Below are positions 31,599 to 32,507 of a DNA stretch of 32,507 nt, piece after piece. Location of the stretch: NCBI GenBank assembly GCA_903903945.1, contig CAIVAP010000226.1, forward strand, positions 1-32,507, given 5' to 3'. The translations under genes were made by a program, and so were the position numbers. The stretch is from an uncultured bacterium. Lineage in GTDB: Bacteria > Zixibacteria > MSB-5A5 > CAIYYT01. Within the stretch, counting starts at the first letter, position 1. Each line of letters begins with the position of its first letter. The notes beneath the pieces were generated by a model. That model did not search any database and was not told the origin of the DNA. It saw only the letters and a program-made list of their open reading frames with translations.

Positions 31599-32507
31599 GT
31601 GACTGATCTTTTTTCGCCGGACTCCGGTAAATCCGTTCGCACTAACGCCCCCCTCGCTGATCGCATGCGACCAGAAAAGCTGGAGGATTTCTGCGGACAG
31701 GAAGAAATTATGGGAGAAGGCAAACCGCTGCGACAGTTGCTGGAAAAAGGCAAAATCCACTCGGCGATATTTTGGGGACCTCCCGGTTCGGGCAAGACAA
31801 CGCTGGCCTATTTGATATCGCGACATCTCAAGATGAAGTTCATCTTCTTCTCGGCCGTGACATCGGGAATCAAAGAGATCAAGCAGGTGATGGTGGAGGC
31901 CGAGCGTGAAGAGGCGTTTCACGGACGACAGACAATCTTGTTTATCGACGAGATTCACCGCTTCAACAAGAGCCAACAGGATGCGTTTCTGCCCTATGTC
32001 GAAACGGGAAAGATCGTTCTCCTTGGCGCCACGACAGAGAATCCATCGTTCGAAGTGATCGGGGCGCTCCTCTCAAGACTAAAAGTCTATCTACTGAGAC
32101 CGCTTGGAGAATCGGAAATTGATAGGATCATCACTCGTGCGATAAAGGATGCAGACAACGGACTCGGCAAGCATAACGTGCCGCTTGATGACGACGCTCG
32201 CGCCTATATCATTCAGACTTCCGGCGGTGATGCGCGTAGGGCGCTAACACTTCTGGAGTTAGCCTGTATTTCCGACGCCGAATGGGAAGCGGGCAGGGCG
32301 CACATCACGCTTGAAAAGATCACGACGATTCAGCAGCAGAAGGTGCTGCTGTACGACAAGACCGGCGAAGAGCATTTCAATTCGATTTCGGCGCTGCACA
32401 AATCGCTCAGAGATTCGGATCCCGATGCGGCTCTCTATTGGCTGGCGCGGATGTTGGCCGGGGGCGAGGATCCTCTTTATTTGGCGCGACGGATGATACG
32501 ATTCGCC
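31599..32507 (+). CDS. rarA: Replication-associated recombination protein A (AAA+ ATPase), 3' end outside window
   Basis: RarA/MgsA (WRNIP1 family) is a clamp-loader-like ATPase that acts on DNA ends and single-stranded DNA at stalled replication forks. It is open for 303 codons to the window edge; the full protein is usually about 430-450 residues. The start is GTG at 31599 with AAGGA eight bases upstream. Visible motifs: PLADRMRPEKLEDFCGQEEI at the N-terminus, Walker A GPPGSGKTT, Walker B ILFIDEIHRFNK, sensor 1 LLGATTENPSFEV and the LLSRLKVY arginine-finger region, then sensor 2 in GGDARRALTLLELA. The helical collar starts near residue 235, and FNSISALHKSLRDSDPDAAL and YWLARMLAGGEDPLYLARRM are typical of RarA. 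Confidence 0.95.
   Translation, partial: MTDLFSPDSGKSVRTNAPLADRMRPEKLEDFCGQEEIMGEGKPLRQLLEKGKIHSAIFWGPPGSGKTTLAYLISRHLKMKFIFFSAVTSGIKEIKQVMVEAEREEAFHGRQTILFIDEIHRFNKSQQDAFLPYVETGKIVLLGATTENPSFEVIGALLSRLKVYLLRPLGESEIDRIITRAIKDADNGLGKHNVPLDDDARAYIIQTSGGDARRALTLLELACISDAEWEAGRAHITLEKITTIQQQKVLLYDKTGEEHFNSISALHKSLRDSDPDAALYWLARMLAGGEDPLYLARRMIRFA

Overview
The window looks like a chromosome segment from an uncultured Gram-negative bacterium, most like candidate phylum Zixibacteria or a neighbour in the FCB group. That placement is an inference. It rests on two secreted proteins ending in dockerin-type repeats of the form NIADAVYLI.YIF.GG.AP, an HPr kinase in a genome with outer-membrane export proteins, a type III pantothenate kinase relic, and paired M16 peptidases. 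There is no phage, plasmid or CRISPR signature and I found no tRNA or rRNA gene. Many intergenic gaps carry short inverted repeats of at least four kinds.

Layout. Positions 1-432 hold the end of hprK with a clear terminator, followed by a 197-bp repeat with perfect 12-bp terminal inverted repeats; a second copy lies in opposite orientation at 14568-14717. On the minus strand follow a GT-C glycosyltransferase-like membrane protein (733-2145) and a soluble Ser/Thr kinase fused to a TolB-like domain and TPRs (2471-4648). A copper/silver region comes next (4971-12187): a secreted protein with two TRASH/YHS-like metal sites is divergent from a tripartite efflux operon (TolC/CusC-like, CusB-like with two added metal-binding modules, CusA-like with a Ser/Gly/Met-rich insertion). 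A small outer-membrane-barrel-like gene sits between two direct copies of another hairpin repeat, followed by isocitrate dehydrogenase (minus). A ZIP metal transporter, a small membrane protein, gltX and a 53-residue charged coiled-coil ORF run on the plus strand and end at a strong terminator (17755-17787).

From 18293 to 25861 two secreted dockerin proteins (a subtilase and an LVIVD-type beta-propeller) flank a wrecked coaX gene and a saccharopine-dehydrogenase-family enzyme. The coaX relic lacks its N-terminus and its central active-site third, and carries the 3' end of a transposase inserted in it. Upstream of the propeller gene, behind a plausible promoter, is a series of hairpins that looks like a structured leader or small RNA. 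Positions 25987-27640 form a small restriction-like patch: a shortened PmeII-family-like endonuclease and an EVE domain fused to a PD-(D/E)XK-type nuclease with an ExQ active site. The end holds an M16 peptidase pair (active subunit plus inactive lipoprotein partner), an unrecognised ORF and the start of rarA, cut by the window edge.

The items most worth following are the EVE-nuclease fusion, the structured leader at 23511-23731, the interrupted coaX, and the elaborated copper efflux system.
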